Below, in pieces: positions 24,560 through 36,390 of a stretch of DNA of 64,000 nt (position 1 is its first letter; each line of letters opens with the position of its first letter). This DNA is from Atrichornis clamosus. Its lineage: Eukaryota; Chordata; Aves; Passeriformes; Menuridae. The stretch covers positions 1 through 64,000 of the forward strand of contig WBMZ01005331.1 of the NCBI GenBank assembly GCA_013400975.1, given 5' to 3'. The notes under the pieces are model-generated. The model was given only the letters and a program-made list of their open reading frames with translations. It was not told the DNA's origin and ran no database searches. Made by a program: the position numbers and the translations under genes.

Positions 24560-27500
24560 CTCTTTCAATGCCTTTCTTTGCTTAGGAAGAGCCCTTGAAT
24601 ATCCTGTGAATGTAATTCAACAAAATGACAATGCCATCTCTGTCTTTTTTCTGAGTAACCAGCCAGAACAAGCAGTTTAAAGAACCTCATAATAAGGCAT
24701 TGTTTCAATCTCCAAAATCTATTTCTGCCTCTTTTTTGCACCCTGTGAAGTCATCAGATGTGGAAAAGACTTTGTAGGAGTGGAATGATCAGTGCTATAC
24801 TTAGTTTTGTAACCCCGTTTCTGATCTTTTCACTGCTCTTCTTATACTCAGGCCATGTTAGGTGTTCTTGCTCTACAACCCTTCTATACTAAGCTGTTTT
24901 CAGTCACAAAAAACCTAAATACTTTTCATAGATACTGTTTTTAGGACACGGCCTTTCCTTTTGCTCCATATTTTTGCTCCTAACTGGAAAATTTGAATTT
25001 TATCCTATTAAAGCAGACTTAATGGTTCTGGATAATTTTTAATAGTTGAGTTCAGCATCAGGTTTTCCATGATATGGAATTCAGGTTAATAGCTGTCCCA
25101 CCCACTGAAATATCTTTTAAAATATCATCAATTCAACTTTTTTAGCACTTTTGAAATTAGCATGGTATGTCAAGATTTATAATAAATAAACCTCGGCAAG
25201 TGAGAGATTTAATCTGCAGCTATTCAAAATATTTATTTCTTATAGCTGTTGTCCAACAGCCTACTTAGTCTTTAACAGACTGCAGTCATTTATCATCCTT
25301 ACATGGTAGTAGCCCATTATCTTGCTCTTACCTAAATGGAAAATAGTGGGGTTTATTGAATATTTTATTTTATATCATTATGATCCCTCTTCGAAATAAT
25401 GGTCCTTTATCATTGCTTCCATTTCTCTTGTTCCTGATACAGGTAAAAAGCTTTTCTTTTCAATGTCCTTTGCTTCACATTGGTGCCAGCTCATCATGCC
25501 AGTGATGTTTTCATCTTCCCTCATCAGTGTTTTTTATTACAGAATCTGCAACCTCTGTTTATTGGCATTTGGGTGGGGAGGAAACGGATACTTGCTATTT
25601 ATTTTATTTTTAAGTAGTTCCCTATTCACCACTACACCAAAATGAGCTTTAACACAAACTGGTCTTCTCTCCTGCCTAACTTCCCTAGCTAGATTTATTT
25701 TGTCCATCTAGGCGACTGCTTTTAAAGAACTCCCAGAGTCCGCTCATGTTTTTTGTATCTACACTCTTGCTCTGAGGATTTTCACTGGTAATGCTCCTCA
25801 GCTGGACAACACCAGCTGGTTGAAGCTTAGGATAACTCCCAGGTGGATCCACCTGGCTAACTGCTGGCCCCAGCTGCCAGCATCTGCATCTCAGGGAGAT
25901 GGAAAGCTTCAGTCCTGATGGATGAATCTTTCCTGTGCCCTCTCTAGCATCATTTGACACGTTTCAGTGTATGGAGGTTATCTTTCAGACCCTGCACTGG
26001 ATGCTACTACAGTGGAGGCAAAGTAATTTATAACCATCTTCCATTTTGCATGATTCCTAAAGATGCCAATGTTAAGGCAGAGGAATTTCCCCTGTGCCCT
26101 ACGTCTCACTGGTGTGGAGGCAGGAGAAGGAGAGAACTTAAATTTGTTGACAGACAACCCTCTGAAGAGGTACAAAGCATGTCTGTTACAGCTCCCTAGA
26201 GCTGTAGGATTTGAGAATTCAAGAATTCCATTGAGAATTAACTTACTTTCAGTCTCAGAGGGTGCCTTAATTTTAATTTTCATTTTTAGCTGTAAATTCT
26301 CTTCTTCCTGCAGAGATCAGACACAAAAATAATTGGTTTTCTCAGAAATTCAATTTTCCATTAATTCATTGGGAGATTGTGGAAGATGCTCAGTCCACAC
26401 CACAGGCACAGCATGTTTCACTTACACGCTCATTAACAAAGAGAATTAAGGATGCAGTGCAGTACTACTCTGCAAAGTCCTACCGAGAGGCTCTGATCCC
26501 CCCACTCTGCCGAGGCTGCATGGTGACAGATGGAGAGGAAAGGAGCTAAACGAGCACAATATCCTTGCAGGCGAGTAGTGCCTGCAGTGACTTAGGAGCT
26601 GTACTTGTTTGTGCCTAGGCAAGACAACGACTAGGCAATTTAGTTCCTGCCTGGGGTGGACTAAGAGCCTGCTACAGTGACGTTTGGGATTACTCTGCAC
26701 AGAGATTTCAGCACAATTTTATACAACTCTGGAGCTCCTGGCAGGAGCAGACACACAGGTTCATTTTCACATTACAAAGTGGCAGGTCTGGGTAGTTCAA
26801 ATGACTGGGTAGGAATAATTCTGTCTAGCATTTTTTTGTGATCTCAGAACACATACTCAAACTGTGCAAAATTTACTTTGTGATACAGTAAAGTCTAAAC
26901 ACTTCAAACATTTTTGTTCTCCTGAGGCTTGTCAGAGCCTTGTCCCATTATATTGAGTAGCATGTTTAATTTTGAGTCTATCAGATGAATTCTAAAGTAA
27001 ATAATATTTGAACAAGATGAAGAACATAAAGTTGCAAATTAAAAAGCTTTTTTAAAAGCACCCTATTACTCTGTTCAAATACCCCAGCATTAGAGTGCTT
27101 GGAAACCTCTTAGAGCTAAGTGTGCATTTTTAAATAACATAAGTTGTTCGGGCTGCAGTTACCAAATTCCAGCTTGACACTGAGCACTTAAAGAGTTTAG
27201 AGAATCCAGACTCTTTTATCAGCTTGCAGACAAGGGCACTAAATGTCATGTGGGCTTCCTTTTGGCTTGCAGCCACAAGCAATGCATAGTATTTAATGTA
27301 GTCTCTAGTTCTTAAAGTATTAGGAAAGCCTGAAAACAAAGAGTCTGCCATTAGTGAAATTGTCTTTTGACATTCTACAGTATGCATTTCAGGTTTGGTA
27401 TGCCTCAAAACTTCCCTAAATGAAGTGAAGGGAGTTGCCTGTAGCTTCTTCATAAGGTACAGAGAAAATTCTCTGGATTCTGGAAGCTCGTGTTCACCTT

Positions 27501-29639
27501 TTCCATCCATACATTTGGTCTGTTGATTAAGTAACCCACTTTGTTATGGTTTTTTGTCCTACTTTACCAGAAAATAAGATATGGATCATGTGCATTACAC
27601 TAATGATTCTGACTTTATTTTTGTGTGTAGTAAAATATTTAAATTATGGAGCTAAATTCACCATAATTTAATGCTTATACACAGGGAAAAAACCCAATAA
27701 GGAAAGATGATAAAATCATTAAATATGTTCAATATTCTCTTCTTTAAGAATTACAATTTTTACCTCATCAAATGCATAATATTATAGAAAGGAAGGCATT
27801 AGTCTGCAAAGCCATCAAACATCAGTAAGTATCTATAGAAAAATTGGCATAAAAAGATATAAACAGACCATAGCCCATGTAAAAAGAAATTAGGCCAGTT
27901 TAATCTCAATAGTAGTAATAGAATGAAGCAGTAGGAAAAAACAGGTGTGGGATAGCATCTAAATTGTAAATTCCAAGAGGAAAAAAGCTTATTATTCTTA
28001 ATAGGATTTTATCCATGAACACTCCTCACAAACATTGGCATTTTCAAAGGTTTTGCAAAGGTAATATTCTGATTTACTTCCAAGAACCTGGGATATTTCC
28101 ACCCCATTTTGAGCATTGTGTTATCAGATCTGCTCTGTATTTACCCCAGACTAGCATCTCTCCCACCTGGGCTATTCCCAGCATTCAGACCCATTCAACC
28201 ATAGCATGACCTCTGTTCTCTAATATTCTAGGTAAACTCTCATTTCTAGTCATTCTTACCTCCAGTCCTCCTTGATCTCTTTTCAACAATATGAGGCCTT
28301 TGTCTTTACAAAGATACCTGCTCACTTCTAACCAAAGGGAGCACAGAAAAGGAAAAATATCTGGACTTTCACAGGAAAGTATTAAAAAAATGTGTAAATT
28401 GGTGGGAAGGTGGTAGGTGTGCTTTTGGGGCGGTTTCCCATACGCCAGCCTACAAAGCTACTGCTGTGTTGGGGTTGACCATGAGGAAAATGTGACACTC
28501 CCAGATAAACTTGCTCTGCATGGCTGTAATATGCACATCAGGTGACCAACATACTGTGAGGGGTGGAGGGAGATCCCTAAGGAACTGAAGAACATCCCTC
28601 AGGTCCCTTCTCAGGCTGGAATTTGGATCCTGAATACTGACTTGACAGCACCTGCTATGTACAGAAAATCGTTATATTATTCAGTTTTTCATGGTACCAG
28701 CCATACCACAGCCCAGTGCTGAGTGGCCGCCTCAAGGACCAAAGAGGCAACAGCCTGGATCCTACATCTCTCTCTGGGTCCCTGGTCCAATATCAGTGGC
28801 ATCAGCGACTGCCCTAAGCCTCAGTTCAGCTGTGCCAAAGCCTCCCGCCAGGCTTTAGCACCGCTTTTAAACATCCCAAGGCATCTCAGCACCTCCAGAT
28901 CTGGGGAGTTTCCTTGAGAACCTGGAGGACTCTGAGCAAGTTGCCTGGGCTTTAGCTCCCGTTTCCTCCCGGTTTGTGAGCTCACTGCTGTGATCAGGCA
29001 CTGTGTGGCCTGGCAGGCCCCAGCCCCAGTGGCCCAGTGCCACCTTCCATTGCGGCATTCCCTGCAGATGGCACTCCTCCCAGGCAACTGAAAGCACCTA
29101 AACCGGGCTACCTGTGGAGAGTAGAACAAAACAACATAAAATACAGAGAAGTTCATTGGGAAGACAGCTCCAGGAGTAACCCTTTGCATCCTAAAGAGGG
29201 TTCTTCCAAGACCTTTGGGCACTAAACCCCAGATGCAGCAGTACAGACTGAGCATTGTGTTTCTCGGTGAGGGTGAACATCTAGCCGTCAGCTGTGTCTT
29301 ATGCAAGAAAGTGAGTAATTGTCTGAATTTACAAAACAGGGAGTTTTGTAGGAAAATTGCATGTTCTGAAACTGATTTTGTTGAAAATCTGTATTTCCTT
29401 TCCACATATGGGTTTCTTACTTTCTTTTATGCATTTTGACATTATGTACACAAAAGGACTTTAATTCAATTACTTCTCTCAGTATTAAATTATTCTGACA
29501 TTGTTTATTCCATTACTTCTCCTACAAATTTGAGGAGGGCTGAACACTGGTTTCAATTCTGTCTGTCAGTTCCTGATTCATTGCCATTGCAATGTACATC
29601 ATTTGAAGTGGGAAATATTAGCAAAACTGGAAATTGCTC

Positions 29640-30510
29640 AAGGACATACTACTGGATGTACCCAGACTGACAATCCAGAGAGAGAAGGGGAAAAAACAGT
29701 TATTCTGGCCACAAAAACATCCTGGTTAGAAGGAGATCTGAACAGAATAACAGAAGTGAAACAATAGTGTTTGAGTATCAAAGGAAAGTTAATAGCAAGA
29801 TGTGAGGTGGAAATTGAAATTTGAGCCAACTGATAAAAGTGACAAAAGGGAAAGAAATGAATGAAAATTCAGTCATCAGTGGTATTAGTAATGCAATATT
29901 TAAAATGTGTTAGGAAGAAAAAGAACTCAAACAAAATGTATGCAGATATTTAATAGATGCTTTTGCCTTCAGAACAAAGTGGGAAAACTGAATCTACTCA
30001 TAGGACATGCATGTACTGGAAAGCTAATCATCTTTCGTGAAGGAGGATTCAAGCCAGAATCTACTAAAATTAAATCTTCTTAAATCAAAAGGACCAAAGA
30101 ACTTACCCCAGAGGGTCCTAAAGGCTGGGGAATTGCTGAAATTAATACTTTAGGAGTAAACACATTGGCATTTCCTCTGGCTTTGATACATTCTTATTTT
30201 TCCAAGACTGAAAAAAGAGGATAGGATCTATCCAGGAACTGCTACATTGCTTCTTTACCCAAGCAAAATAATGGAGCATATTCTCTCTAAAAAAATTTTT
30301 AAAAAGAAAGAAAAAAAGATTATGAGAGTAATTCAAGACCAGTGCAGGCGTGTAGGGTTTCAAGGAGCACAGATCTTGTCAAACAAACCATTTCTGTTTT
30401 GGAGAAGATGACATTTCTTGTTGATAAAGGCAACCGTGTTGACTGATGCAGTTTATTTGAGCTTCTCCGAAGTGTTTGGTTTGGTACTACACTAAATTTT
30501 AACTTAAATA
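29640..30510 (+). mobile_element. Ancient CR1 LINE, ORF2 reverse transcriptase relic
   Basis: A second old CR1 copy. The clearest evidence is at 30439-30495, where one frame reads AVYLSFSEVFGLVLH. That aligns to the CR1 RT motif AVYLDFSKAFDLVPH, whose first D is a catalytic aspartate and is S here. Just upstream, 30372-30390 (ATCTTGTCAAACAAACC) matches the nucleotide sequence preceding that motif in CR1 elements, and 30095-30140 matches the earlier linker. The 5' limit is uncertain; 29640-29840 is only weakly similar. Stops and indels show it is inactive. Its position in the RT is upstream of the part kept at 16440-17600, and it is separated from it by 12 kb, so they are independent insertions or dispersed pieces. 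Confidence 0.72.
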
Positions 30511-30834
30511 TTTATACAGAAATAAATGGACACGCCCAAGATTACAAATCTGGCTCTCTTGCGGTCTCTGCTATGTCAGTGCTTTTAGCAATGCAACACA
30601 ATGGTGTGGGCAGCAGGGCAGACACCCAAGTGATGCAGGCAGTGACAAGGCAGTGACAAGGCAATGACTGAGGAGACTCACGGGGGGCCAGGGTGGACAC
30701 ATAAGGAATGAAGCAGCTTTGCAGGGCAAAGATACCTAACAGTGGGGAGACCATTTAATGCTGCTCACAGACAGCATAGGAAAGCTGAGAACTTCTTTGC
30801 TTTTGTCCCTGTGTAAAAAGCAGTGACTGCCAAT
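30511..30834. other. Unique noncoding sequence with a small tandem repeat
   Basis: Apart from the 11-bp tandem repeat listed separately, nothing was recognised. Confidence 0.5.
30637..30668. repeat. 11-bp tandem repeat, three units
   Basis: Unit AGGCAGTGACA is repeated twice perfectly, then once with a G-to-A change. Confidence 0.85.
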
Positions 30835-30975
30835 AACGAAGAGGCCAGGCTGGATCAGGCTGGATGGGGCTCTGAGCAATCTGGTCTAGTGGCAGGTGTC
30901 CCTGCTCATGGCAGGGGAGTTGGAACTAAATGATCTTTAAAGTCACTTTCAACCCAAACCATTCAGTCCGTATGT
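30835..30975 (+). mobile_element. CR1 LINE 3' end
   Basis: Typical avian CR1 3' terminus. It includes GGCTGGATGGGGCTCTGAG, a CTGGTCTAGTGG segment, TGCTCATGGCAGGGGAGTTG and CAACCCAAACCATTC near the end. Only the last 140 bp remain, as is usual for 5'-truncated CR1 insertions. The terminal octamer (normally ATTCTATG) is mutated to ATTCAGTC. Moderate divergence suggests an insertion older than recent songbird radiations. Confidence 0.9.
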
Positions 30976-31533
30976 GTTTTCATGTAACGTTGAAAAATTT
31001 TAACTCAAAGTCAACATAACATACATATTCCATACAGGCTAAAAATATCATTTTTTTTTAATTGACATTTTAACTTATTTCCATATTGTGAATGTTTAGC
31101 CTATGTAACTTTCAGGAGAGTAAAATAAAACAATGCTAAGACAAAACAGCCAAAGAACACGTGTGTGGGGTCTCTGCCATGCACTCAAACAGCATCATGC
31201 TGCTGTCGCATCCCACTCCTGGGAATTTGCAGAGCTATAGACTTGGCAGACTGGATAATATTTAGGCCAGCACACCTGCCTGATCAGCAAAGTAAAAGAA
31301 AAATACTTGCTTAATTAGACAGTTCAGATCCTCTATGATTTCCTGTTAAAGTGTTTAATAGATTAGTGCTTTCTCACATTATAGATTGCGCAGACTCCTG
31401 CAGTGGAGCAGAAAAGCAGAAATGGAGCTGTAGCCAAACCCCAGCAGTGGCTGTACATGGACTACCACAGACAGCACCAATGGCTAACGCAACGTGTGAG
31501 TCGGGTGTGGTCCATGACCATGATTTTGCACAC
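30976..31533. other. Unique noncoding sequence, no gene seen
   Basis: AT-rich sequence between the CR1 end and the SINE. Nothing recognised. Confidence 0.5.
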
Positions 31534-31654
31534 ATCACAGAATATTCCCGGTTGGAAAGGACCCACAAGGATCATTGAGTCCAACTCTTAATGGGTCAAA
31601 CCCAGGACCTTGGTGTTGCCAGCACTGTGCTCTAACCAGCTGAGCTAATCTCAG
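31534..31654 (-). mobile_element. tRNA-Ile-derived SINE with CR1 tail (TguSINE1-like)
   Basis: On the minus strand the element begins with a tRNA-Ile-like head. An intact RNA polymerase III A box (TAGCTCAGCTGG) lies at 31636-31647. A GCACAGTGCTGGCAACACCA anticodon-arm region follows, then a B-box-like GGGTTTGACCC at 31593-31603. After this the sequence switches to a CR1-type 3' end containing GATCCTTGTGGGTCCTTTCC and finishing ATTCTGTGAT at 31534. This head-to-tail fusion is the known architecture of TguSINE1, a SINE that arose in early passerines and is mobilised by CR1 enzymes. It is close to full length. The call supports a passerine host; a relative with a similar chimeric SINE remains possible. 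Confidence 0.88.
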
Positions 31655-34600
31655 GGTCATTTTAAGTCTAACATGCTGCCAGTAATTTTCCGTTTTTATT
31701 TGTGTTCAACAACATTTAAAATAGGTTTTTCCTCACTCTGTAGGTCAAAGAAGATTTGTTTCAGTTTCTAAAGCTTAATAAAAACCTATTACATTCTAAA
31801 TCAAGTATCGAAACCTTATTTCTCAGCCAGATTTCACAGATGTATAGCATTTAATAACTTAAGAACTCTATTTCCTCCTATTGAATCTCTATTTTCTTTA
31901 ATTGTGGGACTTAATTAACAAGAGCACAATAAAAGTGGAATGGTAACTATTACTTAGGCAGCAGTAGCAAGCAGTCCCCCTGAAGTGGCATTAAAAACAC
32001 TTTGCTTTCTCCCTGAGAAGCAAGAAAAAATTGTCAATTGGGCAGCTGTAACTTAACTGAAACTTCATTTTTTACCGTATCTTTTGGTATCACTTGATTA
32101 TTTTCAGTATTAGTTGAAGATATTTTGGAAGAATAACCTTAAGGAGTTGAGAAATCACATATTTCTGACTTTACAATCACTCTGTCTGTGTGCAGAGCCG
32201 GGAAGTTTAAATTTAGATCAGTCTGAAAGATAACTGTTCCTCTAGGCTCAATTTCACATTATTTTTCAAATAGCTTATTTAATTACTCTTTTTATTATGT
32301 TCTGCCATGGTGAGTGACCTTAGCTAATAATCAGTCATTTTTTAATAAATTTACTACCCCATTTAATTAACTTTTTGTAATACTGTACCTGGAGTTATTG
32401 AGAGGATTGGACCGCCCCAGTGAACAAGTTTTCCTGCAAAGAAGAAGGTAAAGGAATATGGAATAAACCTTACTGCCATACTGGGGCAAAAAAGTTGAAG
32501 TGCAGTTTATGTGTCAAATCAAAGTTCAAAGCCCAATGTGTTAATGCAGACACAGTGTTCAGAGAAATATTGTGAGCCAGTCCTGAGAGGAGCAAACACC
32601 AAGCTGCTCCATTGATGTTCACTTTGTTTGATGCAAGTTTTAATCTAAATGGGAAAGTTTTGCCTTCCTCTGTGATGTGAGGTTGGTGCAACCTCATCCC
32701 TGGAGGGGCAGAGTGAGTAACTGCCATCCAATGCCCAGAAAATGTTTATTTTGCAATAAAAATAAAACAAGTTTGATAGAAGAAAACCATTCCCTCACCA
32801 CCACTGCCAAACCAGCTGGGAGGATCCTCCACAATTATTCTCTGCTCTCCCGAACCAGGCAGTGTGACTCTTTCTCTCTTAATTCAGTTCAGCACTCAGC
32901 TTTGATTTTGGAAATCCTATCATCATCGTGGCTTGCAAAGAGAGCACAAAAGTGAGCCAAGCCTGCTTTGAATTAGAGAATTACAGAGAAATGCTGCAAG
33001 TTAAGAACAATGCAAGCTTGTGATCTTTTTATCTGAGGCAGATACATTCCCAGCAACAGCCAGAGTATGTCCAGAGAATGGGAACAATGGTGGTTGAACC
33101 TTTTGGAGCTGTTACCCTACCACGGAGCTGCGTTCAGCCTGCCGGGCAGGTCTGGAGCCAGAGGTCACTGCACCTCAGCTGAATTGTGGGTGAGCTCCCT
33201 TCTCTGTCCAGCATGGAAAACAATCTCCACTGATCCTATCTGCAGGGCGTCCAGTTGGTTTGCACCTCCAAGGTAGCATAAATTCTGGAGGTAAAGTCTG
33301 AAGATCTGTCTGTCTGCCTGGATTCACAACAGAGTGCCAGGGACAGTCACTGAAATCCCGCACCCAGCTCCATCCTGCCACCTGAGCGATGGCCTGATGG
33401 CAAGAGCCATGCTGGGCTGTGCAGCCACAGCCCCCAGGGTCAATGGATGGAGACCAAGAGGCAGCAAATAAGTCTAATGTGAAGAGAAGGTGAATATACA
33501 GAGGCGAGCACCACGCATATACAGCCTTCTCTTTCACTCTTTTCTCCCTGCCTCCTGTACGTAGCTGCTGTAGGATTTCACAGGCATATGCTACTTTCAA
33601 TGAAGTTTTCAAAGAAAAAACATTATGAGAGAGCTCTGTGAGTAAAATATTCCTCACAAAGGTAGAACATTGTCTTGTCCCTGCTGGCCTTGCAGTCCCA
33701 AAAGGTACAGAACTGACCAGTGTGAGCACAAGGCAAGAGGCAAGATATGGTCATGGGACTCGGAAATTCATTTCATTCTTGGACAGTTTCACATCAGAAA
33801 TAACACCTCATAGCACCTCCCATCTTGTCAGTCCAGTATCAAAGAATGCATGGACTTGGACTATACAAGTGCTCAAAATGTTAATACAATCAAAATGAAT
33901 GCACACTTCTGTTTATGAAGATACTGACAACTGCAGGAAAAAGAAATGACTTCACATCTAGTTAATTTTTTTAATCCTTACAGTTATAAAAGGGGTGAAG
34001 TATAAAAAAATGTCTAAAGCACGAGTTTTCCATTCTATTTCACAATTACTACCAAACAAAATGAGGAAATTACTTTCAGGGAGATTTTTATTGTAGGAAA
34101 AGTTATATATCAGAAATTGTATTTAGGAATCCACTGAGGATATCTGCTGTAACCAGCCACAGAAATCCTGTGGGCCAGTATGGATCTGTAAATGGCAAAT
34201 CACTACACTAACCCAATTACCTATTTTTTTTGGATTGATATAGAGGAGAGCCAGGACACCTAATTGCAAATGGATCTCTAGAAATGTATTGAAAATGTCA
34301 CATGATACATTAGGGACCCGCTTCTGTAAATAGGACTTTGAGTGAATGAAACAGTAATGAAATCACATGTTGAAGTCAGCTTTAAGAAAAAAAAAAAGAA
34401 AAGGAAGATTATGCTTTCATGAAAAGAAAATCTGGAGTTCACAACATGCAAAGTCCACTTTGGCATCTCTTCCCCAGCTGCTGTGTAGGGCTGAGGAGCT
34501 GGTCCTTGTGAAGCGGTTGGACCCAAGCACTAAGCCTTTCCCATGGTCCTGGTGCCATTTCATCCACTGCAGCGGAATTCCACTTCTGCAAACCCAGTGA

Positions 34601-36049
34601 TTTACCCAATAATTTTTACTTTGTTTCTCAGCTAAATTATTTCTTATATACCAAATTTGAATTGTGCAGCCTATTGTGTCCCCCAAAAAATTTGTTTTCC
34701 ACCCGTTACAAGGCTGTGTCCCATTCAGAATGGAATGTTAATTTCTATAATCTGAAGATAATAAGCTAAAAGTCTCCTAAATAAACAAAACTGGTCCTAC
34801 AAAACTTTTATCAAGTCTGTAATCAAATTAAGCCCTAACAAATGCTTCAGAGACACTTGAAATCTTGTATGCATCTACTTTTTTCCAAGCTAGACCAAGA
34901 AAATAAACTTTACTATGCAGATAAAATATTTGCAGAATACTGGTTTTTAAAGCTCAGTCAACCCAGCCTTTCTCTATACAAAGAAATACTAAAACCTATC
35001 ATCATACAATTGTAGTGGCACTCTCTCTAACTGATGACTGCTCTTGTTGCTGAAACTAACAATAACCATTTGCTCATCAAAGGCTGCTCAGCTCATCTTC
35101 TTTCAGACATTATTTCCAGCTAAAATGTCCTCCTCAGAAAACAAGAAATTCACATGTATAAAGCAAAAAGAAGTATGTATTTATTATTATGTGTGCCGTG
35201 CTCTGTGCAAGGATATGTGTGTAAAGCAATAAATATGTATTTACTGACATGGTATCTGGCTTCAGCCCAGGCAAGGCTGAGACAGCACAGATGTTGGTTA
35301 ACATCTGGGCCATGGGCAGAATGGCTTCCAGAGGCTGCCCTGCTCTCCACGGAAACTCATGCTAATTCAATTTCTGTAGAGATAATTAAGGATCAAAATG
35401 GCCTCACTCAGTTTTTGGAGGCTGGCAAAAAACTTTAATACTCATCCCAGGACACTGCACTGCATTCACCAGTTACTGTCATGGACAAAAATGTTCTTCA
35501 CCTCTGAAAATTCTGCCATAACTGCAGATCTACACAACAGAACCACAAAGGATCTGCCCTGTCTGCACTGAAAGAGAGCTGTACTTTGCCACAGTCTAAA
35601 AAGTAAAATCAACCAAGCTGCCCAACTTCACTGCCCAGATCACACTCTGGTCTCTTCTAAAGTCTCCAAAATGAACACGAGCTTGGGTTCAAAAAATCGG
35701 AAGATGAGACAGATTAATGCTTGCACAAAGATTTGCACTTAAGCTGTAACACCGATGTTCCCAGCCGTGTCCCCAAACCCAGCTGTGTCGGCAGGTAATG
35801 GGAAGAGGAACTGCAGATGAAGACAGGCAGAGCATCAGCACTAGTCACGGGTGTAGTCCTACCTCTGACCACAAACCTGCTTTATGGAAAAAACTCCTCT
35901 CATGCTGAGCTGGACAAATTAAGGTTTTATGCAGTCTTAGTTGAACTTTGGATCAAATTATATTTCTGTGTGATAAGTGCTTGACATCCCTAGGCAGTTG
36001 CTTTTAATGCCTCAATGGATAAGCCACCTTAGATAACTAAGGGATGTGA
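31655..36049. other. Unique noncoding sequence, no gene seen
   Basis: No exon or transposon identified. The part around 31900-32400 is AT-rich, with many TTAATTAA/TTTAATTA-like homeodomain cores between more complex sequence, a texture often seen in conserved noncoding elements, but function is unproven. The 184-codon minus-strand frame at 33175-33729 shows no domain. Confidence 0.45.
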
Positions 36050-36390
36050 TATACCACTTCCCATTGTCAGGAGGTTGTATATATTGCACCTGCAAGCCTT
36101 GAACACTTCCAGGGATGGGGCATCCACAACTTCTCTGGGCAATCTCTTCCAGTGTCTCACCACCGTTACAGTAAAAAATTTCTTCCTAATAGCTAATAAA
36201 CCTACTGTCTCTGAGTTTGAAGCCATTCTCCCTTGTCCTGTCACTATATGCTCTTCTAAAAAGTCTCTCTCCGTCTTTCTTGCGGACTCCCTTCAGGTAC
36301 TGAAAGGCCACAATTAGGTCTCCCCAAAGCCTTTTATTTTCCAGGCTGAACAATCCCAATTCTCTTAGCATTTCCTCAGGAAACAACAGA
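36050..36390 (-). mobile_element. CR1 LINE, C-terminal ORF2 fragment
   Basis: On the minus strand the conceptual protein carries conserved CR1 ORF2 C-terminal phrases in two frames. The first is [20 protein letters not shown], then [11 protein letters not shown]. After a frameshift near 36190-36200 comes RKKFFTVTVVRHWKRLPREV, then VDAPSLEVFKA. The 3' end beyond VFKA (below 36090) is diverged, so the CR1 3' UTR is missing or eroded. The copy is 5'-truncated and inactive. Confidence 0.9.

Larger units (their letters stand above)
17601..29639. other. Unique noncoding sequence, no gene seen
   Basis: About 12 kb without a supportable gene or identifiable large transposon. It contains the purine tract, direct repeat, hairpin and (TC)8 listed separately, an A/C-rich tract near 23573-23612 and another near 21505-21565. 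Open frames up to 194 codons (28821-29405, -) have no domain signature. A minus-strand frame at 27130-27510 has protein-like composition but matched nothing I recognise. Confidence 0.45.

Noticed and set aside
27130..27510. 126-codon minus-strand frame with protein-like composition
   Set aside because: No family recognised and many longer chance frames exist here; without conservation data it is not supportable as a gene.
31580..31654. Functional tRNA-Ile gene on the minus strand
   Set aside because: The tRNA-like head runs into a CR1 tail and lacks a proper acceptor stem, so it is a SINE, not a tRNA gene.
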